DNA of 64,000 bases from Dermanyssus gallinae (lineage: Eukaryota > Arthropoda > Arachnida > Mesostigmata > Dermanyssidae). The notes under the pieces were generated by a model. That model did not search any database, was not told the origin of the DNA, and saw only the letters and a list, made by a program, of their open reading frames with translations. This document shows positions 11,409 through 21,607 of this stretch, one piece after another (positions within the stretch are counted from its first letter, which is position 1; each line of letters opens with the position of its first letter). The position numbers were made by a program, and so were the translations under genes. Where the stretch lies: positions 248,001 through 312,000 of the forward strand of contig QVRM01005427.1 of NCBI GenBank assembly GCA_003439945.1, in the 5' to 3' direction.

Positions 11409-11922
11409 GGTGTCCAAAAAATGTCTGAGAATCGATATTAAGAATTGAAGAGCTCATTAAAGCAAATGATTTTTCCAATGGAACATGGTCTCAAAGAAGT
11501 CTTGTTTCGGAGTGAGAGTTAAATTACTACAATTTGTGACACTGGTGTTTTTGCCCGGCATAGGGCATTAAATGTGCTGTTGCGAGACAGCTAGTTATAC
11601 TATACAAGACTAAGGACGCAAAGGCTAATAAAATAACTTCAGTATTGCGAATTCTCTTCTAAACGACTATGTCGCATTTTCTGCTCAGTGTTGTATGCTC
11701 TACGATCTGCTTAGTTTTTGTATAGGATAACTAATTGTCTCGCAACAGCATATTCAATTCTCCTATGTCGGGCCAAAACACCAGTGTCACAAATTGTAGT
11801 AATTTAACTCTCACTTCGAAACAAGACTTCTTAGAGACTATGCTCAATTGAAAAAAATATTTGCTTTTATGATTGCTCTACAATTACTACTATCGATTCT
11901 CAGATATTTTCTGGACACCCTG
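11406..11922. mobile_element. Foldback MITE with CAGGGTGTCC termini (copy A, centre deleted)
   Basis: Both termini are present (CAGGGTGTCC at 11,406 and its complement ending at 11,922) and the two arms are complementary, so it is a large palindrome without coding capacity. Copy B (50,373-50,926) keeps the palindrome centre, missing here around 11,610, but has lost the right terminus. TA flanks suggest Tc1/mariner mobilisation. Confidence 0.8.
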
Positions 11923-12474
11923 TGTATATATATATATACATATTTTGTTTACTGTGTTCAGAGTGCATGAGGCCATCTAAAGGTTTGGCTCAAATAAACC
12001 GTGTGGCGAAGTTATGCTATAGCATAACTGCAATGCAAACCTGACATCGGTTATCTGTTGACTTTGTTGTTCAACATGCGTCGGTGTTTCTATTTTGGAA
12101 ATAATCCTATGATAAGCCGGACAAACTTGTATGTGCCGGCTGTACCATCAAATGGGTACCCAGTGCTTAGTCCTAAATTGTACAAAAACTCTTTCTATGA
12201 CGTTATTAAACTAAATTGAATTACAGACTTCATAATGTGTTAATTTATGTATAGGCCACGCACAAACACACACAAGTTAAATCGTGACACAAAACTGTTA
12301 CCGGGATCTAAGTTGTATATGAAATTGTACAACGTGAAATCTGTTCTTACGTTTGTAACTACGTGGATTTGGATCCACGCGGACAATTGCGTTTGCAATA
12401 TCATACTGTGCTCCACAGCTTGGTCGATTATATGATGATGATGATTATTATTATTATTAATATTATTATGGAAA
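11923..12474. other. Duplicated noncoding sequence
   Basis: It aligns with 50,930-51,445. No gene or further repeat is recognised apart from short ATG/ATT runs near 12,432-12,470. Confidence 0.5.
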
Positions 12475-12479
12475 TGTCG

Positions 12480-12590
12480 ATTTTTTTTAAAAAGGGACTA
12501 ACTGGAAAATGTGGTTTGCACACACGAACACCACGGCAGGAAAGCTCAGCTGCAAATGTGGGCCGGTGATGTGGGGCTCCTTCTCTTCTT
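12480..12590 (-). mobile_element. Short 3' end of an R1-like LINE (poly-T side)
   Basis: A T-run is followed by a module resembling the 3' UTR of the R1-like LINE at 57,943-58,030 (poly-T, GGGGCCAGGAACAAAAATG-like start, TGGGGCTCC end). A related copy lies just downstream at 12,772-12,935. Both would be severely 5'-truncated minus-strand insertions. They are duplicated in B at about 51,448-51,545 and 51,850-52,000. Confidence 0.45.
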
Positions 12591-12771
12591 TGGCGTGCAC
12601 AATACGTTCGATTTTACGAGCTATAAGATTCCAGTCATCACGTGAGTTCATAAGAAGGCGTATCAGCTTTTTAAGACTGCCGTCACTTGCTGTGGTTAAG
12701 TCCGTGCGTAATGGAGCCCATGCCAGGCACAACAGCGTTATATATATGCTACGCTACTTAGTAAAGTATCT

Positions 12772-12935
12772 CTATTTTTTATTTAAGAGGACTAACTGGA
12801 AAATGCTGCACACGCGGGCACAACGGAAGGTAGCCCCTTGCAAGCGCGGACCGGTATTATGGGACTCCAACCCACTGAAAACCAGTCGTATCCCCGTTCC
12901 CCGGTTTGAATGGAAACTGCTTGGGCATATAATCA
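12772..12935 (-). mobile_element. Second short R1-like LINE 3' end
   Basis: Same layout as the fragment 290 bp upstream: T-rich start, ACTAACTGGAAAATG module, then TATGGGACTCCAACCCACT, which is close to the 3' UTR of the LINE at 57,943-62,893. Noncoding. Confidence 0.45.
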
Positions 12936-13189
12936 AACAGTCAGGGAAAAAAAAATGTTTCCCAATAGAAAAAGAGCCTGAAATATCTTATTTTGGAGTG
13001 AGAGCGCAATTACCAAAGGTGGTTGTTTCAAGTTTTTTAACCTGACATATCTTCGCTAAATATAGCGATTTCGAGAGCCCTAGTTATCGTATCATACCTG
13101 CGTGTTTAGATGAAAACTTAGCATATATTGAATTGCATCAACCTTAAAGTTTGCTGGACAGATTCTGGGAGACCATATATATATATATA

Positions 13190-14513
13190 CATATGGTGTT
13201 CAAAACGTATCGCGACTTTTGTGTTTTTTTCAAAAATTATTTATTTATTCATGAATATCTATTTTGTCCCCTTCAAAGTAATCCCCATGAGATATTATAC
13301 ACTTGTGCCAACGGTTTTTCCAATCTTCGAAGCACTTCAAAAAACCATTTTTTTTTATCTTGTTCAGCTCCTCCTTCGATGCCGTCTTTATCTTGTCAAG
13401 CGTAGCGTAACGTCGTCCTTTCATGGGCCTCTTCAGTTTAGGGAACAAGAAAAAGTCACAGGGGGCCAGATCTGGGGAATATGGTGGCTGCGGCATCATT
13501 AGTGTGTTGTTTTTGGCCAAAAACTCGCGCACAAGCAACGATGTGTGAGCAGGGGCGTTATCGTGGTGCAAAAGCCAATTTTTGTTCTTCCACAAATCCG
13601 GGCGTTTCTGGCGGATTGCTTCGCGCAAATTGCGCATAACTTGCAGGTAATATTCCTTATTGACCGTTCTACCCTGTGGCAAGAACTCATGATGCACCAC
13701 GCCCCTGCAATCGAAGAAAACTGTCAGCAAAACTTTCACATTCGACCGAACTTGGCGCGCTTTTTTCGGTCTTGGTTCATGCGGCAGCTTCCATTGAGAT
13801 GATTGAGCTTTGGTTTCCACGTCATAACCATAAACCCACGATTCGCCACCAGTTATGACCCTCTGGAGCAAATTTGGGTCGTCGCGGACAGAGTCCAACA
13901 TTTCATTAGCAATGTTCATGCGATGCTGTTTTTGGTCGCAATTGAGCAATTTTGGTACGAATTTCGCGGCGACCCGTCTCATGCCCAAATCATTGATAAA
14001 AATCGAATGGCACGAGCCAATCGATATGTTTAGGTCCTCAGCAACTTCTCTAACGGTGATTCGACGATTGGCCAATACCATTTTCTCCACTTCATTAATT
14101 TTTTCGTCTGTTGTTGAAGTGCTCGGGCGTCCGGCACGCTCTTCGTCGTTCACATCTTCTCGGCCTTCTGAGAACATTTTGTACCACCGATAAACGTTGC
14201 TTCGGTCCAAGGTAGCTTCTCCGTATGCCACAGTCAACATGCGGAATGCATCCGCGCACTTAATTTCGTTTTTCACACAAAATTTGATACAGGTTGTTTG
14301 ATCCATTTTTTTGAATAGGTAAAAATCGAAGACGATCCAAAACACGTGCAAGCAAAGCAGCTGTCAACAATTAAGTGAACATTCAAAATGGCCGAGCTTG
14401 TCGGCATAAGTGAGAGACATGAGTACCAACATAACGCCACAAAAAAAATCGAAATTCGAATATACGTAACCCGCGAAAATTCAAAAGTCGCGATAACGAT
14501 TGAACACACCTCG
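13190..14513 (-). mobile_element. Mariner transposon of a second type
   Basis: A 1,324-bp element with terminal repeats sharing the core GTATCGCGACTTTTG-like sequence at the left and its complement at 14,484-14,500, flanked by TA arrays. Copy B at 52,259-52,272 has a single TA array directly joined to the next MITE, so this is an A-only insertion. Confidence 0.9.
13245..14306 (-). CDS. Mariner transposase, nearly full length, first catalytic Asp replaced
   Basis: A 353-aa frame of full mariner length, starting at M-D-Q-T-T-C (the open frame extends 15 codons upstream, but this start fits the family). Two N-terminal helix-turn-helix regions (residues about 5-110; I-T-V-R-E-V-A-E-D-L-N-I-S) are followed by the catalytic core. 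W-L-L-H-H-D-N-A-P-A-H-T-S and Y-S-P-D-L-A-P-C-D-F-F-L-F-P give the D34D spacing. The first catalytic Asp, normally in T-G-D-E-S, is Gly here (T-G-G-E-S-W-V-Y-G-Y-D), so the enzyme should be inactive despite an open frame. Confidence 0.93.
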   Translation of the reverse strand: MDQTTCIKFCVKNEIKCADAFRMLTVAYGEATLDRSNVYRWYKMFSEGREDVNDEERAGRPSTSTTDEKINEVEKMVLANRRITVREVAEDLNISIGSCHSIFINDLGMRRVAAKFVPKLLNCDQKQHRMNIANEMLDSVRDDPNLLQRVITGGESWVYGYDVETKAQSSQWKLPHEPRPKKARQVRSNVKVLLTVFFDCRGVVHHEFLPQGRTVNKEYYLQVMRNLREAIRQKRPDLWKNKNWLLHHDNAPAHTSLLVREFLAKNNTLMMPQPPYSPDLAPCDFFLFPKLKRPMKGRRYATLDKIKTASKEELNKIKKNGFLKCFEDWKNRWHKCIISHGDYFEGDKIDIHE

Positions 14514-14533
14514 TATATATATATATATATATA

Positions 14534-14972
14534 CAGGGTGTCCGGATAATCTTGTTTAAAACTCTGGGTATGGTCAAGCTCGGTGAAAAACTAGTTTCTA
14601 TTCCACATTGTCTGAATTATACCTAGAGTTGACTAGAGCAGAAACTATTTTAATATTAGGAATGGTTTACAAAATTAGATTGTTATTTATAGAGTTCCTG
14701 CTCTAGCTACGCCATCATATTCAGACGATGTAGAATTCCGGCATGCGCCGGGACCATAAGCTTGGTTTTTCAAGTAATGAGTAATGAGTTTTCTCACAAT
14801 TGTGCATTTTATAAACCTATGTCGGACAGTCTAGCTAAAATTACAGCTCCGTACGTATTTCGTCCCCTCCTCTACAAAAAATGTTTGCTCCCCCTTTTCA
14901 TTGGCAAAGGTGTCATTTTCTTACAGAGCTTGACTATACCCCAGAGTTTTAGACGACATTATCCGGCACCCT
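14534..14972. mobile_element. MITE with CAGGGTGTCCGGATAATC termini (copy A)
   Basis: Inverted termini (CAGGGTGTCCGGATAATC and a degenerate complement ending near 14,972) enclose 440 bp of noncoding DNA. The left flank is a TA array. Copy B (52,273-53,010) is the same element with a SINE inside. Confidence 0.8.
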
Positions 14973-15947
14973 TTAAATATTTTTTTTTGGGGGCGGTAAA
15001 ATAATGCAGGTGTATCCTCCATTACGAAAGCAGCTAGCGCACTGCTGTCTAGCTCGGCGATTTTCTGCGTAGGTCAAAATACAAAAAGGTCAGCAGGCTT
15101 AATTACTATATTATCAGCACAGTCTTTGCAGTTATATATATATATATATGTCTGCTAAGACTTCATACGGACACACACATATAGTTATTATTACGTTTTC
15201 CCAATCCTCCATAATATCACTAAGCATTCAGGCTTACGATAATACGCGAATAAACCAAATACAATCTAGAACAGAAACGTCGTAATTGTTTAAGCCCAAG
15301 GACGAAAAAGCCGGTAGTTCCGGGTTCACGTCGGTCCCCTCTAGTACCACGGCAGAGCTGACAAATTGTAATCTACATCTCCCTAGTAGTAATCAAATGA
15401 AGCCAGACATTGCATGCACGGATCATTGCTTCACTCGTACTAGTAACCATATGCATGCAGCCGTCCACATATTGCCATTAGTACGCAAGAATGTATACTA
15501 CATCAAGAATCAATACAATGTGCACTGTATCATCTTCTACTTCGAAGAAGCGTTGAGCATTCAGCAAAACCATACGTCGACTCCGGTGAATCGAAGTACC
15601 TTTGCAATTAAATGAGTAGTCCCTCGCATTAAGTGCATGTTATCAAGCTACATGTCTGTGTTTTACGTGTCTTACCGATACCATTATATACAATTGTTTT
15701 AAAGCTGTGTTAGAGCTAGGAACGCTTTTCTTGGTGGGGGAAAACATATTTTACTCAGCCCCGAAGCGAGAGTAGTGTGGGACTCGATTCCGACTGAAAA
15801 TCTCTCACCTAAATCGGCCTCATTTGTTGTGCTATCTTTCGTCGTTTCGTCGTTTTTCGCATAATACCTCCGGGTTTAAATCGATTATTTGTTGAATGTA
15901 GCGAACACCATATACAGTTTCACCAGGCTTAAGCAAACCTTTTTTGG
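14973..15947. other. Duplicated noncoding sequence
   Basis: It matches 53,011-53,960. The open frame at 15,286-15,615 is disrupted in B and has no recognised domain, so it is not called a gene. A short TA run is at 15,134-15,151. A segment near 15,740-15,800 resembles the short R1-like 3' ends at 12.5 and 12.8 kb. Confidence 0.5.
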
Positions 15948-16126
15948 AGCTGACCCTCAGCCAACATTTAAAGTCCACGAGCTTGCTTTCGCATTGCTTC
16001 GTAAGACGGACCTCATAAATACAAATGTGCAACGGTGGGGATCGAACCCGCGCCACTATGTGTCTCCTCTGGCCATGAGGCTCACGCGAATGCCCCACGC
16101 CACCAGGCTCGACACCAGGTTCTAGC
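15948..16126 (-). mobile_element. tRNA-derived SINE (copy A)
   Basis: On the minus strand it starts with a tRNA-like head: A box TGGCGTGGGGC and B box GGTTCGATCCCC about 50 bases later. A tRNA-unrelated body ending GGCTGAGGGTCAGC follows. The same family occurs at 17,499-17,685 and 33,872-34,064. B counterpart: about 53,950-54,140. Confidence 0.8.
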
Positions 16127-16676
16127 AGCTCATAATAGACAGCACTTTCGAAGAGATTCGGCCTCACTATCCATGACGCTGCTGCGCCAGGATCTAACTT
16201 TCCATGACTTTTGGCACTTGAGACTGTCGAGGAAGATCGTCGTTTGTCGGTTCTATCGCTGTTATTGATTCAGTTTTTGTTGGACCCGCTGTGAAAACTT
16301 CAGGATCTTCTCTATGGCCTGCAGGTGTCTGCGAGCGGCTGCTTAGCACACGTTTAGTCGAACGGCAAGTCTTCTTGTGTTTGCGTGTGATCTACGTGTA
16401 ACAACGCTTGCAATTCGGTGTTCTCAAACTTTGCTAACGAATTTCTACGTGCTCTTCGTCGTAAGCTTCGACTAGCATTTCTTGCACTTTGGTCGCAGAG
16501 TTTTTTGATAATAACAGAAAATGAGAGCTGCTTGCAAATCAATGATTTTTGACACAAAGTTTGGCATGGTAAACGCTCCCGGATGTTTCGTAGGAAATGC
16601 GTAGGTGAGGCTTTGCTCCCAAAGCAATGAGCTAGAGATTCCAACAACAGAACTGCCCGCGGTTTACGGAATCCGG

Positions 16677-16680
<4 letters not shown>

Positions 16681-16716
<36 letters not shown>
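16681..16716. repeat. (TA)n microsatellite, empty site of mariner copy 3
   Basis: An uninterrupted TA array in A; at the same position in B a mariner (54,722-56,011) splits the array. Confidence 0.95.
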
Positions 16717-16719
<3 letters not shown>

Positions 16720-17483
16720 GTTAACATGTTTAGCCTAAATTAACTAAATTAGTTTGAACGGTCTATTATTTGATCGTTTGTCATCCGTTTTCTTCCGTTC
16801 TCAGAAGTCGTCAATGTATAGACTATTTTTAACACACCCAATTCATGTTACTGAAAATTGAATTACTTTAGTTATCTGTCATAGCCGGGTGTCTATCTAT
16901 AAATTGCAAAATAAACACAGATACCCATATAAAATAGCTAGTCTGGTACCCTGCTATTTAAGTAGCTGGCATCTGTCCACGATATTCTCTGCTCGGATCC
17001 AGGACTACCCATAAATTGTTACGATAAGGTAGTAGCGATGTGAAGCGTAGTTATTTCATGTATACAAAAGCTGCAATAAACGTCGTAATTTTTTCAATTC
17101 AAAAAATCAATTCAGTGGCCTTAATCTCTTATATCCTTGCTAATCGGACAGCCTCGTATTAAAATGTAAAAAAAAAGAAAAGAAAGAAAATGTACACCTC
17201 AGATTTTTAAAGTGTTTGCATTAAAGAGGTTCTCTTGATAAGTGGCGTCCGACTATACAGAGTTTAAGTACGTCGATGAAGGTCTAAGAGCTTGTCGTTT
17301 TCGAAGGTTAGGCATATCAGGGCCTCCCCCCCCCCTCCCGCCGACCAAAGGTGCTCGCACAGGATGGCCCGTGCAGGTTTACATAGACTCGTGTGGATGC
17401 GTCGTCTAACAAGGTCTGCAGTGACCTGACAGAAAGAGTCTGTAGACACTGGAGACTCTGGGTTGGCACCCGAGTGCAGCACC
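16717..17483. other. Duplicated noncoding sequence
   Basis: It matches 56,052-56,813. No coding region or repeat is recognised. Confidence 0.5.
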
Positions 17484-17498
17484 TAGACACCGTGTGAT

Positions 17499-17685
17499 CG
17501 TCGAGCCCGGTGGCGTGGTGCATTTGCCTGCGCCTCGCGGCCGGAAGAGACACATAGCAGGTGCGCGGGTTCGAGCCCCACCGCTGCACAGTTGTATTTG
17601 TGAAAGTAGTCCGTCTATGAAGCAATGGGAAGCAAGCAGTCCCGTGGACGTTGAATCTTGGCTGAGGGTCAGCCCGAAAAGCTGT
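17499..17685 (+). mobile_element. tRNA-derived SINE with 15-bp target duplication (copy A)
   Basis: A 187-bp element bounded by perfect TAGACACCGTGTGAT repeats (17,484-17,498 and 17,686-17,700). The head has an A box (TGGCGTGGTGC) and a canonical B box (GGTTCGAGCCCC); the body ends GGCTGAGGGTCAGC plus a short A-run. Copy B (56,829-57,015) has the same duplication, so the insertion predates the segmental duplication. Confidence 0.93.
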
Positions 17686-17700
17686 TAGACACCGTGTGAT

Positions 17701-18601
17701 TGGACAGCTTAAATCCAAGTAATCCAGTGGAGGTGCACACACGGCGGCGATAGCTGTTGGCCATCGAGTCGAGAAATCGGACGACGGATCGTTGACCTGT
17801 ACTGTAAGTGTGCTCAGTGAGCGTGAAAAAATCACCGCAGCAGCCCAGCACACGGGAGCAGCATCATAAGAAGTTAATTCGAGTCATATTTTTCATAGAA
17901 CGCTTTAATAATACGTTAACAGACTAGTGGACTTATTTTTAGCACTGATTTTAATCGTGGCTCAGTCGTAACATGGTTGGCACCTTTATTGGTATGGTTT
18001 ATGTAATAATAAGTTATCCGTGTACGAAGGCGATCGCGCCGTGCTGGGAGACACATCTAGAAAACAAACAATTGTCGTGCGGCAGCGTCAACACTGCAAA
18101 GTGTCATAAAGCCGTTTTGGCCAGAGGCCATCAACTACCGATGAATGCCGGTCTGATCAGCAGGCTACTAATTACATGGCTAATAAAAATTGATCACTTA
18201 GAAAAAAGTAGTGGCTTAAACCAGCAGCAGATTTTGCCAGCTCAAGATAATGATGACGGTGATGAAGCTGCATCAATGAATTAGTTCACTCGTTGTGTAG
18301 CCTACCTATTTCGAACATAGTATTGACGTAGTGTCCACCACCCTAACGACCGTCCGGTCGTTTGACCGTTACGAGTTCGTTAGTCTTTCGCTCAAACAAC
18401 ACACGTCACCACCAACGACTACTAACTCATTGATTCGCATGCCTCCTTCAATATGACCGATTTTCCCGCGCATTTACCGACTTCCCGCGTCTTCGCTACT
18501 GGGGTGGCGGCATCCTCTATTTGACACCGCCATGCCTTTAGTATGCTTCGGCATTGCCGTCAACCGCAACTGTCTATGCCCGCGCTGCTTAACAGACGAC
18601 G
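17701..18601. other. Duplicated noncoding sequence up to the LINE insertion site
   Basis: It matches 57,031-57,933. The 103-codon frame at 17,973-18,284 is shortened in B and is not supported as a gene. Confidence 0.5.
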
Positions 18602-18602
18602 C

Positions 18603-20887
18603 TGCTATCCTACAATTGAGATTCGATACAAGATGACTAAATATCAGGAGCGGTGCGCTTCGAGTTTTGCGTCGGCTGCAGTGGCCTTCGTGTCCGCAGG
18701 GCGCGTGGTGACTCTTTTGAATGATGTCCTGAAGGTAATAAGTGGCGATGCTCCTTCTGTGGCAGTATCATTCAACTGTGGTTCAACACGTCCGATTAAG
18801 CTTCAAATGCGTTGAAGATCAACAGTGTCTTAGGATTGCCAGTATTGGCCAAATGTCAAGATTTGGCCAGATATTGGACCAAAATCAGTGGCGTTGACCG
18901 AGGATTTACCAATACGGATATCTGTCAGGCCCTCAGCTGACATCGTTCCCTACTGACACGGTGATTCTTCAATTCAGCAATTTTCCGCCAGTTGAGGTGG
19001 TTTTTGCATGCCGTACGTTTAAGGTTGTTATGCCAGCCGGCACCCCAACTTCATGCTATAACTGACTATGTCTGGGGCATATTGCGGCCAACTGCCGCAT
19101 TGAGGTGTCGTGCCGGAACTGCAGGCAGCTAGGCCATCTAGCTACAAGCTGCAAAAACAGATGTGTAAACTGCAAAGGGTCGCATACCTCTTTGTCCGGG
19201 CCTTGTCCGATACGGGCTGCCGAGATTGAGAAACGCAAAGCGTTAATGGAATGCAAGCTCCTTCGACAGGTAACTACGGCGCATCCTGCTGCCTCAACTG
19301 TGAAGGTGGTTGAATCTTTGCGTGCCGCGTCTCTTAGCATCACTGCGGATTCTCATTCCCAGCCTAGTAAATCCACTTCACCCAAGCGTTCATATGCGAG
19401 TGTTGGAATATCGTTGGTCGCCAAGTCAACTGAGGGCACAGAAGTTCGCCTCAATCTTCATGGTGCTACAGCCATCCCCACGCGCTGACCAGCCTCCCCT
19501 CATGTGGTACAAGTTACCGCACCGAGAAATTGAATCCCCAACGGATTTCCTTACGGATGAAGGATCAAGTTGCGATGCTGTCGCGGTAAGCGAAACGTGG
19601 CTGTCAGATGCTAATAGTATGCTGCACGCCGTAGAGGGGGTATAAACTTTTTGCTGTCTGTAGAGAGAAGCGTCCTGGGGGTGAGGCAGGAATTTCTGTT
19701 AAAACAGAGATTCCTGCCTCACCCCCAGGAACGCTTGCATAATGTAAACTTTCAGGGCTATCTGATAGCTTTTTAATCATGTCAAGTGACATGTAGCGAT
19801 ATTCTGCTTAATATCCTAGACGGACTTATTCCGAAGAGTAGCAGCTTGCCATGCATTTTAATGGAAGACTCTAATGTCAATATTTTAGCCTTTGAAATAT
19901 GTATCCTTTTAATGCGAAAGGATTAATGCATGTAATTATTTCTTCCGGCACATGCATCGATCATATTGCAGTAACCAATTGCTTACATGTTTGCAGTATT
20001 TAACCGGCTATGTTTGATACATAAATGTTTTCCGACCATTTGCCGGTAGTTGTATCACTGATTGAAGGCCAATCTTCTCCGCAGTTAGCAGTCCCTGCAT
20101 CTACTGCAAGCTATAGGAAGCATGACAGGCTTGGCGTCGCTAAGTTCTTGGACTGGGTCAGTAAGGCCTCAAGGCTGAATGTTGTTGCGATAAAGCGTTT
20201 CCTATGTTTGAGCTCAACAGTTTGTCAGGAATACGGGACGGGAGACTCGTTTGTTTTTTTGGAGGTCTTCGCAGGCTAAGACACAATGTTAATAAGCTGT
20301 CCTGTAGATATCGTAGACTAAAGACACGTGAGACTAGAACGGCGTATTTATTTTCCAGAAAAAGATATACAACCGCTGTTCATGTGGCAAGAGAGGCGTT
20401 CTTTAGAACTCGGTTCGACGTACGTTAAAATAGATTCCAGGCGGCCATGGAAGTTCATAAATAAGATATGACCTTACAGAGCCGCCGTGTGGTAGGGATC
20501 GCGACGAGATAGAGCTTCCTATCTACAAGCTTCGGTGATTTGTTAACTGATGCCAACCCTATTTCAGATGACCTGAATCGTCACTTCGCCACGGTTGGTC
20601 GTCCCACCGTGGAATCCCTTGGTTCAGGGAAAGATATTCATTCAGCCTGTTTTAGAAGGACTTTGGGAGAAAAGAGCGGATGAGTTTTCTCTCGCCCCTG
20701 TTACCCGTCTCGAGGTGCTGAGAGCCCTGGACCCTTTGCGAGCCGGTTGGACGAATTGCAGTCATGGCGTGCCTGCGAAACTGCTGAAGCTAGTGGCTCC
20801 ATTTATATCGCGGCCCCTGGTTAACGTTATTAGCCTCTCGTTTTAAGCTGGTGTGTTTTCAGACTGTTTGAACACGCCTCATGTCGT
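18603..20887 (+). pseudogene. Jockey-like LINE relic: gag, endonuclease, RT N-terminus
   Basis: A decayed LINE read in several frames. A gag segment has CCHC knuckles at 19,050-19,200 (C-R-N-C-R-Q-L-G-H-L-A-T-S-C and its neighbours; one Cys codon of the first is TGA). Endonuclease pieces follow (V-S-E-T-W-L-S near 19,590; F-S-D-H-L-P-V-V near 20,030), then the RT N-terminal region to about 20,880. The relic continues at 28,405 after the BEL/Pao insertion. The first 100 bp (to 18,702) are shared with copy B at 62,903-63,001; beyond that the copies diverge. Confidence 0.85.
19668..19736. repeat. Near-perfect inverted duplication in the LINE relic
   Basis: Arms of about 33-36 nt (19,668-19,700 and 19,701-19,736) are complementary apart from one mismatch and one indel, with almost no loop. 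The left arm encodes an endonuclease-region segment of the LINE, so the right arm is an inverted copy made in place. Confidence 0.9.
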
Positions 20888-21363
20888 TGTTACGCACGAC
20901 ATCTCCGATATCGAGCGTTGAGCATTTGGCGCCGCAGTATTAGTTATTTTGGAGCGCGCCAGCAGACGCCACTCGTCTCAGATATGATCAATATGCTACA
21001 GGTCAACGGCGTCAGACGACACCACGCGCACTAAGATGCACACTAAGAAGAAACACGAATCTGTGTAGAGAACAAGAGTGAAACTTATACGATGAATAAA
21101 CTAGGTTAAGAGGTGAGAGGGACAAGCGAAAGGTGAGGCGTGGTTCGTAGTGCTAACCGAGATCGGACCGAATAGTCACTTGCAAACCAGCAGTCAACGG
21201 GAGTGGTTAGCTGCCACTCTGTAAGGTAGCCGCGGGATATCTCGCCTTCGGGGAGATACCCAAACCCCAGTACGTACCACCTTCGCTTGGCTACCTCGGA
21301 TCCTCGCGATCCACCCCCAGATCTAATTGTTGTCAATTAGTAATAAGCGTTAGGTACGTAACA
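20888..21363 (+). repeat. BEL/Pao 5' LTR
   Basis: A 476-bp direct repeat of 27,923-28,399, starting TGTTACGC and ending GTACGTAACA. It is followed by TTTGGTGTCAGAAG, the likely primer-binding region; the tRNA primer is not assigned. Confidence 0.96.
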
Positions 21364-21607
21364 TTTGGTGTCAGAAGATTATGAAGGACTCGCACTCCCG
21401 GCGCAGTCAACATCGCAATTTGTGACTGCAACTCATCAGCGCTTCAAGCCACACCCAGAACAGGTTATCCGCCTCTATTTAAAGGCTCACGTAGCCGTCG
21501 TAAAGACTGTGGCTAGTGCCACCGGCACTGTAGCAGTATCACCGTTCATGGTTCGGCGCAGATCTACTTCTTGACGTTCAGGTCGTTCGTATTTACACCT
21601 TCTTACT

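Noticed and set aside
15286..15615. 109-codon frame as a host gene
   Set aside because: The B copy has indels that break it and no domain is recognisable.
17499..17590. Functional tRNA gene
   Set aside because: A and B boxes are present, but it is the head of a SINE with target duplications; no proper acceptor stem was seen.
21106..21336. 76-codon minus frame present twice (also 28,142)
   Set aside because: It lies in the BEL LTR, and its duplication is that of the LTR.
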